Source: CBW1002 sp046081905
GTDB lineage: Bacteria; Cyanobacteriota; Cyanobacteriia; PCC-6307; Cyanobiaceae
Assembly: GCA_046081905.1 (NCBI GenBank)
Contig: JBJTWS010000280.1
Coordinates: 1-6,738, forward strand
Direction of reading: 5' to 3'
Length of the DNA: 6,738 nucleotides
In this document: positions 1 through 6,585 of the stretch, piece after piece
Layout of the letters: the number at the start of each line of letters is the position of its first letter
How positions within the stretch are numbered: the stretch's first letter is position 1
Notes under the pieces: generated by a model
The model's input: only the letters and a program-made list of their open reading frames with translations
What the model was told of the DNA's origin: nothing
Databases searched by the model: none
Program-made: the position numbers and the translations under genes

Positions 1-561
1 GTCAGCGGGCAACAACTCCGGGGCGAAAGCAGGCAGCGGCCAGCTCACCGCATTGGCGAGCACGCTGGTGCGCCGCGCCAGCCGCTGCTGCTCCAGCCAG
101 CGGGCGATCTGCTCGGTTTGCACCAGATGCAGGGCGGCGCGCGGATAGGTGAGCCGGCGCAACCAGCGCCAGGGCAAAGCCAGCGGCTTGGCCGGGGGGT
201 AGTTGCGCTCCGACACCAGCACCGGCAGCCCCAGGCCGGCCGTGGCCAGCAGCATCTTCACCGCCGGGAGCGTGGTGAGCGCCAACACCAGGTCGGGCCG
301 CTGCTGCTGCACCAGGCGGCGCAGGCGCAGCAGCCGCAGCGGAAAACCGGCCCAGCCCAGTCGCCTCAACCAGCGGGGCTCAGCGGGCTCCACCTGGCGC
401 TCCAGAGCGGCTGGCACCGGATAGAAGTCGTCCCGGGCGGGGCGCCGCGTGAGCAACAGCGGCTGCTGTCCCGCTTCCTGCAGCCAGCTGGCGAACCGCA
501 GGGCCACCCGCTCGGCCCCGCCGGCCTTGAGCGAATCGATGTAAACGAGCACCCGGCTCAT
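1..561 (-). CDS. GT4-type glycosyltransferase, N-terminal part (runs off left edge)
   Basis: This is the first 187 codons of a glycosyltransferase whose C-terminal half lies beyond the window; the reading frame is open to base 1. The translation starts MSRVLVYIDSLKAGGAERVA. The GGAERV motif at residues 14-19 is the glycine-rich N-terminal loop typical of GT4 (GT-B fold) retaining enzymes. Also typical are the PDLVLAL strand near residue 89, the VSERNYPP motif at about 116-123, and the LVQTEQIA and VLANAV segments near 146 and 167, which lead into the linker between the two Rossmann domains. The sugar-nucleotide-binding C-terminal domain with its EX7E motif is not visible, so donor and acceptor cannot be told. 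The ATG (559-561) overlaps the upstream gene's TGA in an ATGA arrangement. A GAGG at 572-575 gives a plausible ribosome site 10 bases upstream. It is probably cytoplasmic or membrane-peripheral and acts in the same glycan pathway as its operon partners. The family call is strong; substrate is unknown. Confidence 0.88.
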   Translation of the reverse strand, partial: MSRVLVYIDSLKAGGAERVALRFASWLQEAGQQPLLLTRRPARDDFYPVPAALERQVEPAEPRWLRRLGWAGFPLRLLRLRRLVQQQRPDLVLALTTLPAVKMLLATAGLGLPVLVSERNYPPAKPLALPWRWLRRLTYPRAALHLVQTEQIARWLEQQRLARRTSVLANAVSWPLPAFAPELLPAD

Positions 562-2477
562 ACCACCAGGGCCTCGAGCCGCCGCTCCAGGGCGGGAGTG
601 GTCACGTTCAGGGCCCAGCGACCCACAGCCAGGCCGGGATTCTCCTGCTGCAGCTCACCCCGCTCACCAGCAGGCTCCAGCAGCGCCGCGACGCGCCAGC
701 GCATCTGGGCCACGTAAGCGCGGTGATTTTCCTGGGCAGCGCTGTGGCGGTGACGATCCGCCCAGGCCTCCCGTTGCAGGGCATCCAGCAGCAGCAGGAT
801 CCCCTGCAGGCGTTCACAGTTGTGGCAGCGCCAGGCCAGCAGCGCCGCCATACCCAGACAGCGCGAGGTATTCGTGATCAGCCGAAAGGCCACATCGGCC
901 GGCAACCCCAGCCATGGATGCGGCTCCAGCAACGCCAGGAGCTGTTCGGCACTGGCCTGCAGACCGCTCCGCTCATCAACCAGCAGCTGCAGATGCAGAA
1001 GGGCAGTGAGGCTGGACACCAGCACCTTGAAGCGGTTGCGGCGGTTGGACCGCTGGCAGCGCAGGCTGTCTGGATCGCTCAGCAGCGCCTGCACCTGGGC
1101 ATGGAGCGCCGGGATCAAGGCCTGCGCCAGGGGCAGGTTGGTGTCCTTGAGGCTGCGGTAGGCCAGGCTGATCCGGGCATAGGCGCGCAACACCTCAGGC
1201 ACGGCTGCATCAGCGGCCATGGCCTCAAACAACGCCACCTGATCGGCGGGGCACCGCGGCCGATAGCCCCGGCGAAACAGCAAGCGATGCAGCACCGCCT
1301 CGCTGCCGTGCTGGCGCAGCAGCCGCTGCAGATCCGCCCAGATCCGCTGCACCGGTTGCCCCTGACGCAGGGCTGCGTCCACACGGGCTTGCAGCCCCAG
1401 CGCCTGCAGCCGGTCTGGCAACAGCCACGCCAGGGGGGTGTCGAGCAGCCAGCGGCAGCCCGCAGCCAGGCTCTGCCGGAGCGATCGGCGAACACCCTGC
1501 GAGAAGCGCCGCAGGCGACTGGCGCCGGTGCGGCTACAGGCCAGTAGCCCGAGCACCGGCGCCCAGCTGAGGCGCTGCCAACCCCAGACCATCCAGAGCC
1601 AGGGCCTGATCGCAAAGCCCTCGCCAGTTTCAGCCGGCAGCAACCGCGGCGGCAGCTGCCGCACCAGCGGAGCGGGAACCCAGAGCAGCTCACTCCAGAA
1701 GGTGTCACGACGCAGACGCAGCCATTCACGGCGGACGGCATCCGGCAGCTGGGGAGCGCTGCCAGGCTCCAGCTGCCAGTGGCCCGTGGCGGCATCCTGG
1801 CGGTAACGGGAACGAGGCCGGCTGGCCGACCAGGGGCAGGCGGCTGCCACCAGCCGATTGGCCAGGGAGCTGGTGCGCTTGAGCGCCTGGGCGCGCTGCA
1901 CGGCCCCCACACCAGCAGCAGCTTTGCCGGGCCCAGCCCGCAGCAGCACCGAATGGCGAAGCACCCCGAGCGCCTCGAGCGGCAGCGGCTGCGGCTGCAC
2001 CTGCCCATGGGCGATCAGGCGGGCCTTGAGGTCCTTGTCGTCAAAGCCGTAGCCCTGCATCAACTCGTTGAACCCGCCCACCCGCTCGAACAGATCACGG
2101 TCGAGCACCCATTGGCCCAGCCGCCCATCTGGCCCGCTACCTACCTGACACACCGGCCCGGCATGGAGCCATTGCAGCGGATGCAGCTGCGGCTCGGGCC
2201 AGCAATCGGCATCGAGCTTGAACAGACAATCGCCCCGGGCCTGCGCGCAAGCGAAGTTGTAGGCCCGGGCCAGATTCCAGCCCCACTCGCCCTCAACCCG
2301 CAGCAGACGCAGGCGGGGATCAGCAGTCAACTCGCGGCGATCGATCGGGATCGCACTGCTCCAATCCACGATCAGATGCTCCTGGTGATGCGGCCACGCC
2401 GCCACCTGCTGAGCGCTGTGCAGCAGGTGCTCGCGGCGGTTCATGCACACCGTCACGATGCTGAGCCTGCGGGTCAT
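558..2477 (-). CDS. GT2-type glycosyltransferase with large uncharacterised C-terminal extension
   Basis: This 639-residue protein has a GT-A glycosyltransferase domain in about its first 200 residues. It opens with LSIVTVCMNRREHLL (5-19), has a VDWSS strand end at 37-41, an RVEGEWGWNLARAYNFA stretch near 60-76, and the metal-binding DAD motif in FKLDADCWP (D89, D91). A GYGFDDKDL motif (142-150) resembles the Glyco_transf_7C/galactosyltransferase-like acceptor region with its acidic residues. Such domains usually end by 220-300 residues; here some 400 more follow. These include a tryptophan-rich stretch (293-305), Arg-rich segments around 320-345, and a Leu/Ala/Gln-rich, probably all-helical region (about 355-610) that I cannot assign to a family. 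A single CHNC lies at 551-554. No signal peptide is evident. The ATG overlaps the stop of the upstream GT4 gene by 4 bases with no clear Shine-Dalgarno, so translation is probably coupled. Its role is likely sugar addition to a surface glycan. The donor is unknown and the function of the C-terminal half is open. Confidence 0.9.
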   Translation of the reverse strand: MTRRLSIVTVCMNRREHLLHSAQQVAAWPHHQEHLIVDWSSAIPIDRRELTADPRLRLLRVEGEWGWNLARAYNFACAQARGDCLFKLDADCWPEPQLHPLQWLHAGPVCQVGSGPDGRLGQWVLDRDLFERVGGFNELMQGYGFDDKDLKARLIAHGQVQPQPLPLEALGVLRHSVLLRAGPGKAAAGVGAVQRAQALKRTSSLANRLVAAACPWSASRPRSRYRQDAATGHWQLEPGSAPQLPDAVRREWLRLRRDTFWSELLWVPAPLVRQLPPRLLPAETGEGFAIRPWLWMVWGWQRLSWAPVLGLLACSRTGASRLRRFSQGVRRSLRQSLAAGCRWLLDTPLAWLLPDRLQALGLQARVDAALRQGQPVQRIWADLQRLLRQHGSEAVLHRLLFRRGYRPRCPADQVALFEAMAADAAVPEVLRAYARISLAYRSLKDTNLPLAQALIPALHAQVQALLSDPDSLRCQRSNRRNRFKVLVSSLTALLHLQLLVDERSGLQASAEQLLALLEPHPWLGLPADVAFRLITNTSRCLGMAALLAWRCHNCERLQGILLLLDALQREAWADRHRHSAAQENHRAYVAQMRWRVAALLEPAGERGELQQENPGLAVGRWALNVTTPALERRLEALVV

Positions 2478-3649
2478 GGGGCTGCAGCCAGGTCGGCGAG
2501 CATCGCTTCGGTGCGGCGCCGGTAGGTGTGGGCCGCGGCACCGGCCAGGCGCTGCTCACGGTTGGGACCGGCGCCCGCCAGGGCGGTGGCGATGGCCTGC
2601 TCAAACGCCTCGGGCGTGGCCGGCACCAACTGGGCCAGATCGCCGTAGGGCTGCAAGGCATCGATGGCGGAGGCCACCACCGGCAAGCCAGCAGCAAGAT
2701 ATTCGAAGAACTTCATCGGGAACATCGCCTCGGTGTAGGCGTTGAAGCCCAGGGGCAACAGCCCCACCTGGAATCCCTTGAGATAGGCCGGCAGGCTCGC
2801 GTAGGGGCGCTGGCCGAGCAGATGCACGTTGGCCAGACCCTGCAACGCCGACACATCCGTGCTGGGGTCGCCCTCCCCCACGGGCCCCACCAACACCAGC
2901 GACCACTCGGGCCGGCGGCGGGCCAGCGCAACCAGCAACGGCAGATCGAGCTTGTAGCCGCTCACCGCACCCACGAAACCGAGGCGGGGCTCGGGGATCG
3001 CGGCCAGGTCGGCGGCGATCGGCAGGGCCGGATCCATCGCCTGGGCGAAATGAGCGCCATCGGCCACGTTGGGATAGAAGCGGGTGCGGCTGTTGAGCGG
3101 GCTGAGGCTGCGCAGCAAGGCAGGGGAGGTGACGAACACCTGATCAGCGCGGCGGCAGAGCAGCTGCTCCCAGTGGCTGATCGCGGCAGCCGGCATCTCG
3201 GGCTGGGCCTGGATCGCATCCACACAGTGATACGCCACCTGGCCGTAATCCAGGTTGGGCAACACCGCCAGAGTCATCGGGCTGTAGGTCCACAGGCAAT
3301 CGCGGCGCAGGCCGATGCAGCGCTGAGCGCGGGCGAGGCCCCAGCGCAGCAGCCAGCGGTTGAGCTGCAGCGCCCAGCCGCCAGCGGCTCCAGGCACCAC
3401 CAAGGGCGACCACACCCAGAGATGGGGCCGCACCTGCCGCGGCGGGGCCAGGGCGCGGCGAAGCCGTCGCCACACGCGCCGCCCATCCGCCTTGGCGCCA
3501 GGGCGAGCCGCACGCAGACCGCGCAGCCCCAGGGATTCCACGTAAAGCACCCGCTGCCCCAGCGCCGCCAGCTCACAGGCCACGTGCTGCTTGTTGGTCC
3601 ACAACGGCTGGTCCCAATCCGCCGTGGAGAGCAACGTGATGTCAGCCAT
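2474..3649 (-). CDS. GT4-type glycosyltransferase (TuaH-like)
   Basis: This complete 391-residue protein is a GT-B fold glycosyltransferase. The N-terminal domain carries DWDQPLWTNKQHVACELA (11-28) and RVLYVESLG, a pattern seen in glycosyltransferases of the TuaH-like group. A YHCVDAIQAQP motif follows at 140-150, then VFVTSPALLRSL (171-182) and FYPNVADGAHF (191-201), which marks the interdomain linker. The C-terminal domain has GFVGAVSGYKLDL (224-236), LVLVGPVGEGDP (251-262), and the donor-site stretch FPMKFFEYLAAGLPVVAS (310-327), in which E316 is the conserved glutamate. Length is normal and both domains look intact. No membrane span is obvious, so it probably works at the cytoplasmic face. 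The ATG lies inside the end of the ABC exporter gene (8-base overlap), and its TGA overlaps the next ATG by 4 bases, placing it firmly in the operon. It presumably transfers one sugar to the glycan handled by the exporter. The exact sugar cannot be read from sequence. Confidence 0.92.
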   Translation of the reverse strand: MADITLLSTADWDQPLWTNKQHVACELAALGQRVLYVESLGLRGLRAARPGAKADGRRVWRRLRRALAPPRQVRPHLWVWSPLVVPGAAGGWALQLNRWLLRWGLARAQRCIGLRRDCLWTYSPMTLAVLPNLDYGQVAYHCVDAIQAQPEMPAAAISHWEQLLCRRADQVFVTSPALLRSLSPLNSRTRFYPNVADGAHFAQAMDPALPIAADLAAIPEPRLGFVGAVSGYKLDLPLLVALARRRPEWSLVLVGPVGEGDPSTDVSALQGLANVHLLGQRPYASLPAYLKGFQVGLLPLGFNAYTEAMFPMKFFEYLAAGLPVVASAIDALQPYGDLAQLVPATPEAFEQAIATALAGAGPNREQRLAGAAAHTYRRRTEAMLADLAAAP

Positions 3650-5564
3650 CCTGAAGGGCCACCAGCTGACGGAACGTATCGGAGCGCTCCTGCAACAGCT
3701 GATATGTGCCGGAGGCTTTCACAAACCCCTTTTCAAACTCAAAGATGCGGTCGCAGTAGCGAATCGTGGACAACCGATGGGCAATCACGACGGTGGTGCA
3801 GCGGCGCCCCACCAGCTCCAAGGCTTCGAGCACATCGTTTTCAGTTTTGTTATCCAGTGCGCTGGTGGCCTCATCGAGGATCAACACCTTGGCCTGCTTG
3901 TAGAAAGCACGCGCAAGCGCCAGACGCTGCCGCTGGCCACCGGACAGGCGCATGCCGTCCTCACCCACAACGGTGTAGAAGCCATAGGGGAGCTCAGCCA
4001 CAAAATCATCCAGCTGGGCCATCTCCAACGCCTCCCAGACGCGATCGTCCTCGATGCAGTTGTCGTCAATACCGAAGGCCACATTGCTGCGGATGCTGGC
4101 GTCGAGCAGCGCAATGTTCTGCGGAACGATGGCGCAGCAGGCCTGCCAGGACGGCAGCTCATCGGAGGTCACCGGGATCCCATCCAGGAGCAGACTGCCC
4201 TGCTGGGGCTGGAGCAGACCCAGCAGGAGATGGGCCGCCGTGGTCTTGCCCCCACCGGTGGCTCCCACCAGGGCCACGCGGGAGCCGACCGGAACGTTCA
4301 GGCTCACCCCGCGCATCACCCAATCGGCCGACTGGGGATAGCGATACCAGACCTGATCGAGACGAATGGACGTGCGGGGCATCACCCCGCTGGGGGTGGG
4401 CGTGGCGGGGTCACCCAGCAGGCGCCGGCGCGGCTTGAGCTCCAGGAGCATCAGGGCATCACTGATGTCGGGCAGACCGCCGCGCAGCTTGTTCACCGAG
4501 CGGAAAATGGCCTGAATCGGCGACGACAGCTTGAGCGCCGCGAACATGATGGCCGCCAGGGTCGGCAAGGCATTGCGCAGCACCTTGGAGGAATCACCCT
4601 GCAGCAACGCCGGCAGCAATCCCACCACAAACAACACGGTGATCCCGGCCGGCTCGATGACGTACCGCGGAACTTCCGGCAGCAGCTTGGTGAGGCGGTC
4701 GTATTTCTTGCCACGCACACCGATCGATTCAAACCGCTCCAGGCAATAGCGCTCAGCGCCATAAAGCTGAACATCGCGGATCGAACGGGTGGACTCCATC
4801 AGCAGAGAGTTCACACGCAGCGAGAAGTTGAGCTTCTGCTTCACCGCAAAACGAAGCGGCGGCGCAATCAATTGCGAAGAAAGAGTATAAGCGGCAAACA
4901 GAAACACAAAGATTAGCAAGGCCGGCCAGCCGAAACTGAGCACAATGCCCAGGGTGAGCACCGCCACGGAGAGGGCATTGGAAACCACCGTGAGCAGCGG
5001 CAGAATCAGATCATCAGAAATACGCCCCAGGATGCGATTCAGACGCGCCAACAGATGGGCGGTGTTCTGCGTTTGAAAATATTCATACGGCTGCAGCAGC
5101 ACATTGGCGTAGATGCGATTGCCGTAATCAGCCCAGATCTGCGCACTCAGAAAACTCTGAATCAACGAAGCGCCATAGCGCAGCGCCATCGACAACCACA
5201 CCAACGCGATCACCAGGCCCGCGAGCCAGATGCCCTGATCGGCCTTGTTGCCTCCGAACACCAGGATCTGCGGGATGCGATCGGCCAGACGCGAGCCGCT
5301 CAAGGCACCCACCAAACGGGCGAGCAGGCCGATGAACACCAGATCAAGCAGGCCCACCACCAGCGACACCGCCAGCAGCACGGCCAGCCCACGCAGGCGC
5401 TGTCCGGGCAGATAGCTCAGCAGGTCCCGCAGCTGATGCAGCGTCTGGCTGTTGAACAGCTTCAGCGGCGTCTTCTGGGAAGGGCGGCGAGGGGAGGAGG
5501 GTTGCGACTGCGACCCATGGTCGGGAAGGGGGAGCTCCTGGGCAGCGAGCGCCGACACGTCCAC
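3642..5564 (-). CDS. ABC exporter half-transporter (PglK/MsbA-like, putative lipid-linked glycan flippase)
   Basis: This 640-residue protein is a complete type I (type IV fold) ABC exporter half-transporter: a transmembrane domain fused to one ATPase domain, expected to work as a homodimer. Hydrophobic spans lie near residues 58-82, 112-128, 186-210, 212-232, 304-322 and 332-350, giving the usual six. The ATPase part shows Walker A GATGGGKTT (434-442), Q-loop Q482, the LSGGQRQR signature (540-547), Walker B VLILDEATSALD (560-571) and the H-loop histidine in AHRLST (H596). The PEVPRYVIEPAG stretch (296-307) and the G-x-T-G Walker A recall PglK-type flippases of lipid-linked oligosaccharides. 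Given the glycosyltransferase neighbours, a glycan-lipid substrate is likely, but peptide or lipid export is not excluded by sequence. The start is GTG: an in-frame TGA stands only nine bases upstream (5574-5576), and no in-frame ATG occurs before the membrane domain. A second GTG at codon 3 is an alternative. Residues 1-33 are polar, Pro/Ser-rich and probably a disordered cytoplasmic tail. Confidence 0.95.
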   Translation of the reverse strand: MDVSALAAQELPLPDHGSQSQPSSPRRPSQKTPLKLFNSQTLHQLRDLLSYLPGQRLRGLAVLLAVSLVVGLLDLVFIGLLARLVGALSGSRLADRIPQILVFGGNKADQGIWLAGLVIALVWLSMALRYGASLIQSFLSAQIWADYGNRIYANVLLQPYEYFQTQNTAHLLARLNRILGRISDDLILPLLTVVSNALSVAVLTLGIVLSFGWPALLIFVFLFAAYTLSSQLIAPPLRFAVKQKLNFSLRVNSLLMESTRSIRDVQLYGAERYCLERFESIGVRGKKYDRLTKLLPEVPRYVIEPAGITVLFVVGLLPALLQGDSSKVLRNALPTLAAIMFAALKLSSPIQAIFRSVNKLRGGLPDISDALMLLELKPRRRLLGDPATPTPSGVMPRTSIRLDQVWYRYPQSADWVMRGVSLNVPVGSRVALVGATGGGKTTAAHLLLGLLQPQQGSLLLDGIPVTSDELPSWQACCAIVPQNIALLDASIRSNVAFGIDDNCIEDDRVWEALEMAQLDDFVAELPYGFYTVVGEDGMRLSGGQRQRLALARAFYKQAKVLILDEATSALDNKTENDVLEALELVGRRCTTVVIAHRLSTIRYCDRIFEFEKGFVKASGTYQLLQERSDTFRQLVALQDG

Positions 5565-5601
5565 AGAGTCTCGTCATGCCCAGCGCGTGGTTTCAAGCTA
5601 T

Positions 5602-5641
5602 CCGGCGGCCATGGCTGCCGTTCGCGGCCGTGGCCAGCCGG
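5602..5641 (-). promoter_or_regulatory. Strong imperfect hairpin in the gap upstream of the ABC exporter gene
   Basis: Bases 5602-5620 can pair with 5625-5641 around a four-base loop. The outer stem is CCGGC/GCCGG and the inner stem includes GGCC/GGCC and GCCG/CGGC, interrupted by a one-base bulge, one T.G position and a three-base bulge. In the direction of transcription it lies 43 bases after the sulfotransferase stop and 37 bases before the exporter GTG. No run of T follows it on either strand, so it is not a standard intrinsic terminator. It could act as a partial attenuator, a processing or stability element between the sulfotransferase and the exporter, or a remnant palindrome. The structure is directly visible; its role is inference. 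Confidence 0.45.
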
Positions 5642-5683
5642 AGAACCGATTGACCCCACATAAGTCCAGCCTTCACCAGGCCT

Positions 5684-6406
5684 TCAGCCCATCGCAGCCG
5701 GGGCGTAACTACCCGCCGTGAAATCGCGGGCATAGAGGCGGACGATGCGCTCCTCCATCCCGGGAGCCAGAAAGCGCTCCAGCTGGCTGGCCGCCTGCTT
5801 GAGCTTGGGCGGCTTGCCCGGCACGCAGAACTGCTGCTCCACCTGATGGGGGCGGCTGCAGTCGAGCCCATCCGTCGACAGGCCACGCTGGCGCAGCAGG
5901 GCCGGCAGATGCCGGTCGATCTCCTCGAGCTTGTCGATGGCATCGAACTGATCGGGCGCGAAGGCCATCAGATCCACCTGCGGCCACCAGTGGGCATCGT
6001 GCTGCAGGCCGCCCTGCTCGAGGTAGGTGAGAAAGCGCTCAAACCCCTGCAGTGAGGCATCCCCGAAGCCGCCGGCCCCGCTGTAGCGCTGCGAATGCCC
6101 GGACCCCACCTTCTCCAGAAAACCCGAGAGCAGGCGCGCCCGCGGATCGCGCATCACGGTGAAAAAGATGCAGTGGGGCAACTGTATCAACGCGGCGGGC
6201 CAGCGCAGCAGCTGACGCATGGTGGAGCCCAGGGCGATGGCCTCATCCTTGGCCCGGTTGTAAGGCTGAGCGGCCTGCGGAGAACCCGGCGCAAGGGCAT
6301 CCCGCAGGTACAGAAGCATCGAGGAATTACCGCTTTTCTTGATGCGGTTGTAAGCGAGCCCAGCCTGCGGATAGAGCAACAGCTTGCTCACGGCCGCAGC
6401 CCGCAC
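5684..6406 (-). CDS. Sulfotransferase (Sulfotransfer_2-type, PAPS-dependent carbohydrate sulfotransferase)
   Basis: This 240-residue protein fits the sulfotransferase family 2 pattern (carbohydrate O-sulfotransferases related to HNK-1 and heparan 2-O enzymes). These move sulfate from PAPS to a sugar hydroxyl. The 5'-phosphosulfate loop appears as NRIKKSGNSSMLLYL (20-34), with the Lys and Ser/Gly residues expected to hold the 5'-phosphate. The 3'-phosphate site is FFTVMRDPRARLLSGF (81-96), with R86, D87, P88, R91 and S94 in the usual positions. Further family hallmarks are HDAHWWPQVDLM (136-147), FDAIDKLEEID (154-164) and the terminal RLYARDF (223-229). There is no signal peptide or membrane span, which agrees with a soluble cytoplasmic enzyme. 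The start is GTG at 6406: an in-frame TGA stands at 6425-6427 and there is no in-frame ATG between. GTG at codon 6 (6389-6391) is an alternative; neither has a convincing Shine-Dalgarno. It precedes the exporter by 119 bases on the same strand, suggesting it sulfates the exported glycan. The acceptor is unknown. Confidence 0.88.
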   Translation of the reverse strand: MRAAAVSKLLLYPQAGLAYNRIKKSGNSSMLLYLRDALAPGSPQAAQPYNRAKDEAIALGSTMRQLLRWPAALIQLPHCIFFTVMRDPRARLLSGFLEKVGSGHSQRYSGAGGFGDASLQGFERFLTYLEQGGLQHDAHWWPQVDLMAFAPDQFDAIDKLEEIDRHLPALLRQRGLSTDGLDCSRPHQVEQQFCVPGKPPKLKQAASQLERFLAPGMEERIVRLYARDFTAGSYAPAAMG

Positions 6407-6585
6407 CGGTCGCCGTCCGGTACATCAACCCAGCACGGCCGCCGCCAAGCGATCCTTCCGCCCCACCTGTGGATCCACGACCGACGCCTGCGCCCAGACC
6501 GTCCCTATCGCGAGCCGACAAGGCCACCGCTGCGCGGCAAGCGTTGCGACCACCTGCGATCCTGAGGCGTGTGTGCCCCCCGGCG
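6407..6585. other. Divergent intergenic spacer
   Basis: These 179 bases separate the minus-strand sulfotransferase from the plus-strand membrane gene, so promoters for both should lie here. The stretch is very GC-rich and I could not identify a convincing -35/-10 pair on either strand. An ATG on the minus strand at 6423-6425 is out of frame with the sulfotransferase and opens only a 32-codon frame overlapping its start. The plus-strand frame of the divergent gene is open back through much of this spacer, so part of it may be coding. Confidence 0.3.

Noticed and set aside
118..717. Plus-strand open frame of 199 codons at the left edge
   Set aside because: It is antisense to the clear GT4 N-terminus and the end of the GT2 gene; the sequence is low complexity and without motif.
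1115..2008. Alternative minus-strand frame of 297 codons inside the GT2 fusion gene
   Set aside because: The product is Cys/Arg/Ser/Pro-rich, typical of a shifted frame in GC-rich DNA. I considered whether it might show that the C-terminal extension comes from a frameshift, but the 639-codon frame is continuous, normal in composition and ends at the ATGA overlap.
2528..4438. Plus-strand open frame of 636 codons antisense to the GT4 gene and the end of the ABC exporter gene
   Set aside because: The translation is rich in Gln, His, Gly, Arg and Pro with no recognisable motif and crosses two well-supported genes on the other strand. Long antisense frames are expected at this G+C.
3591..4916. 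Plus-strand open frame of 441 codons antisense to the ABC exporter gene
   Set aside because: It mirrors the codons of a gene with all ABC ATPase motifs intact. The translation is Gln/His/Gly-rich and shows no family signature.
5602..5641. Intrinsic terminator after the sulfotransferase gene
   Set aside because: The stem is strong, but no T-tract follows on either strand, so I list it only as a hairpin of unknown role.
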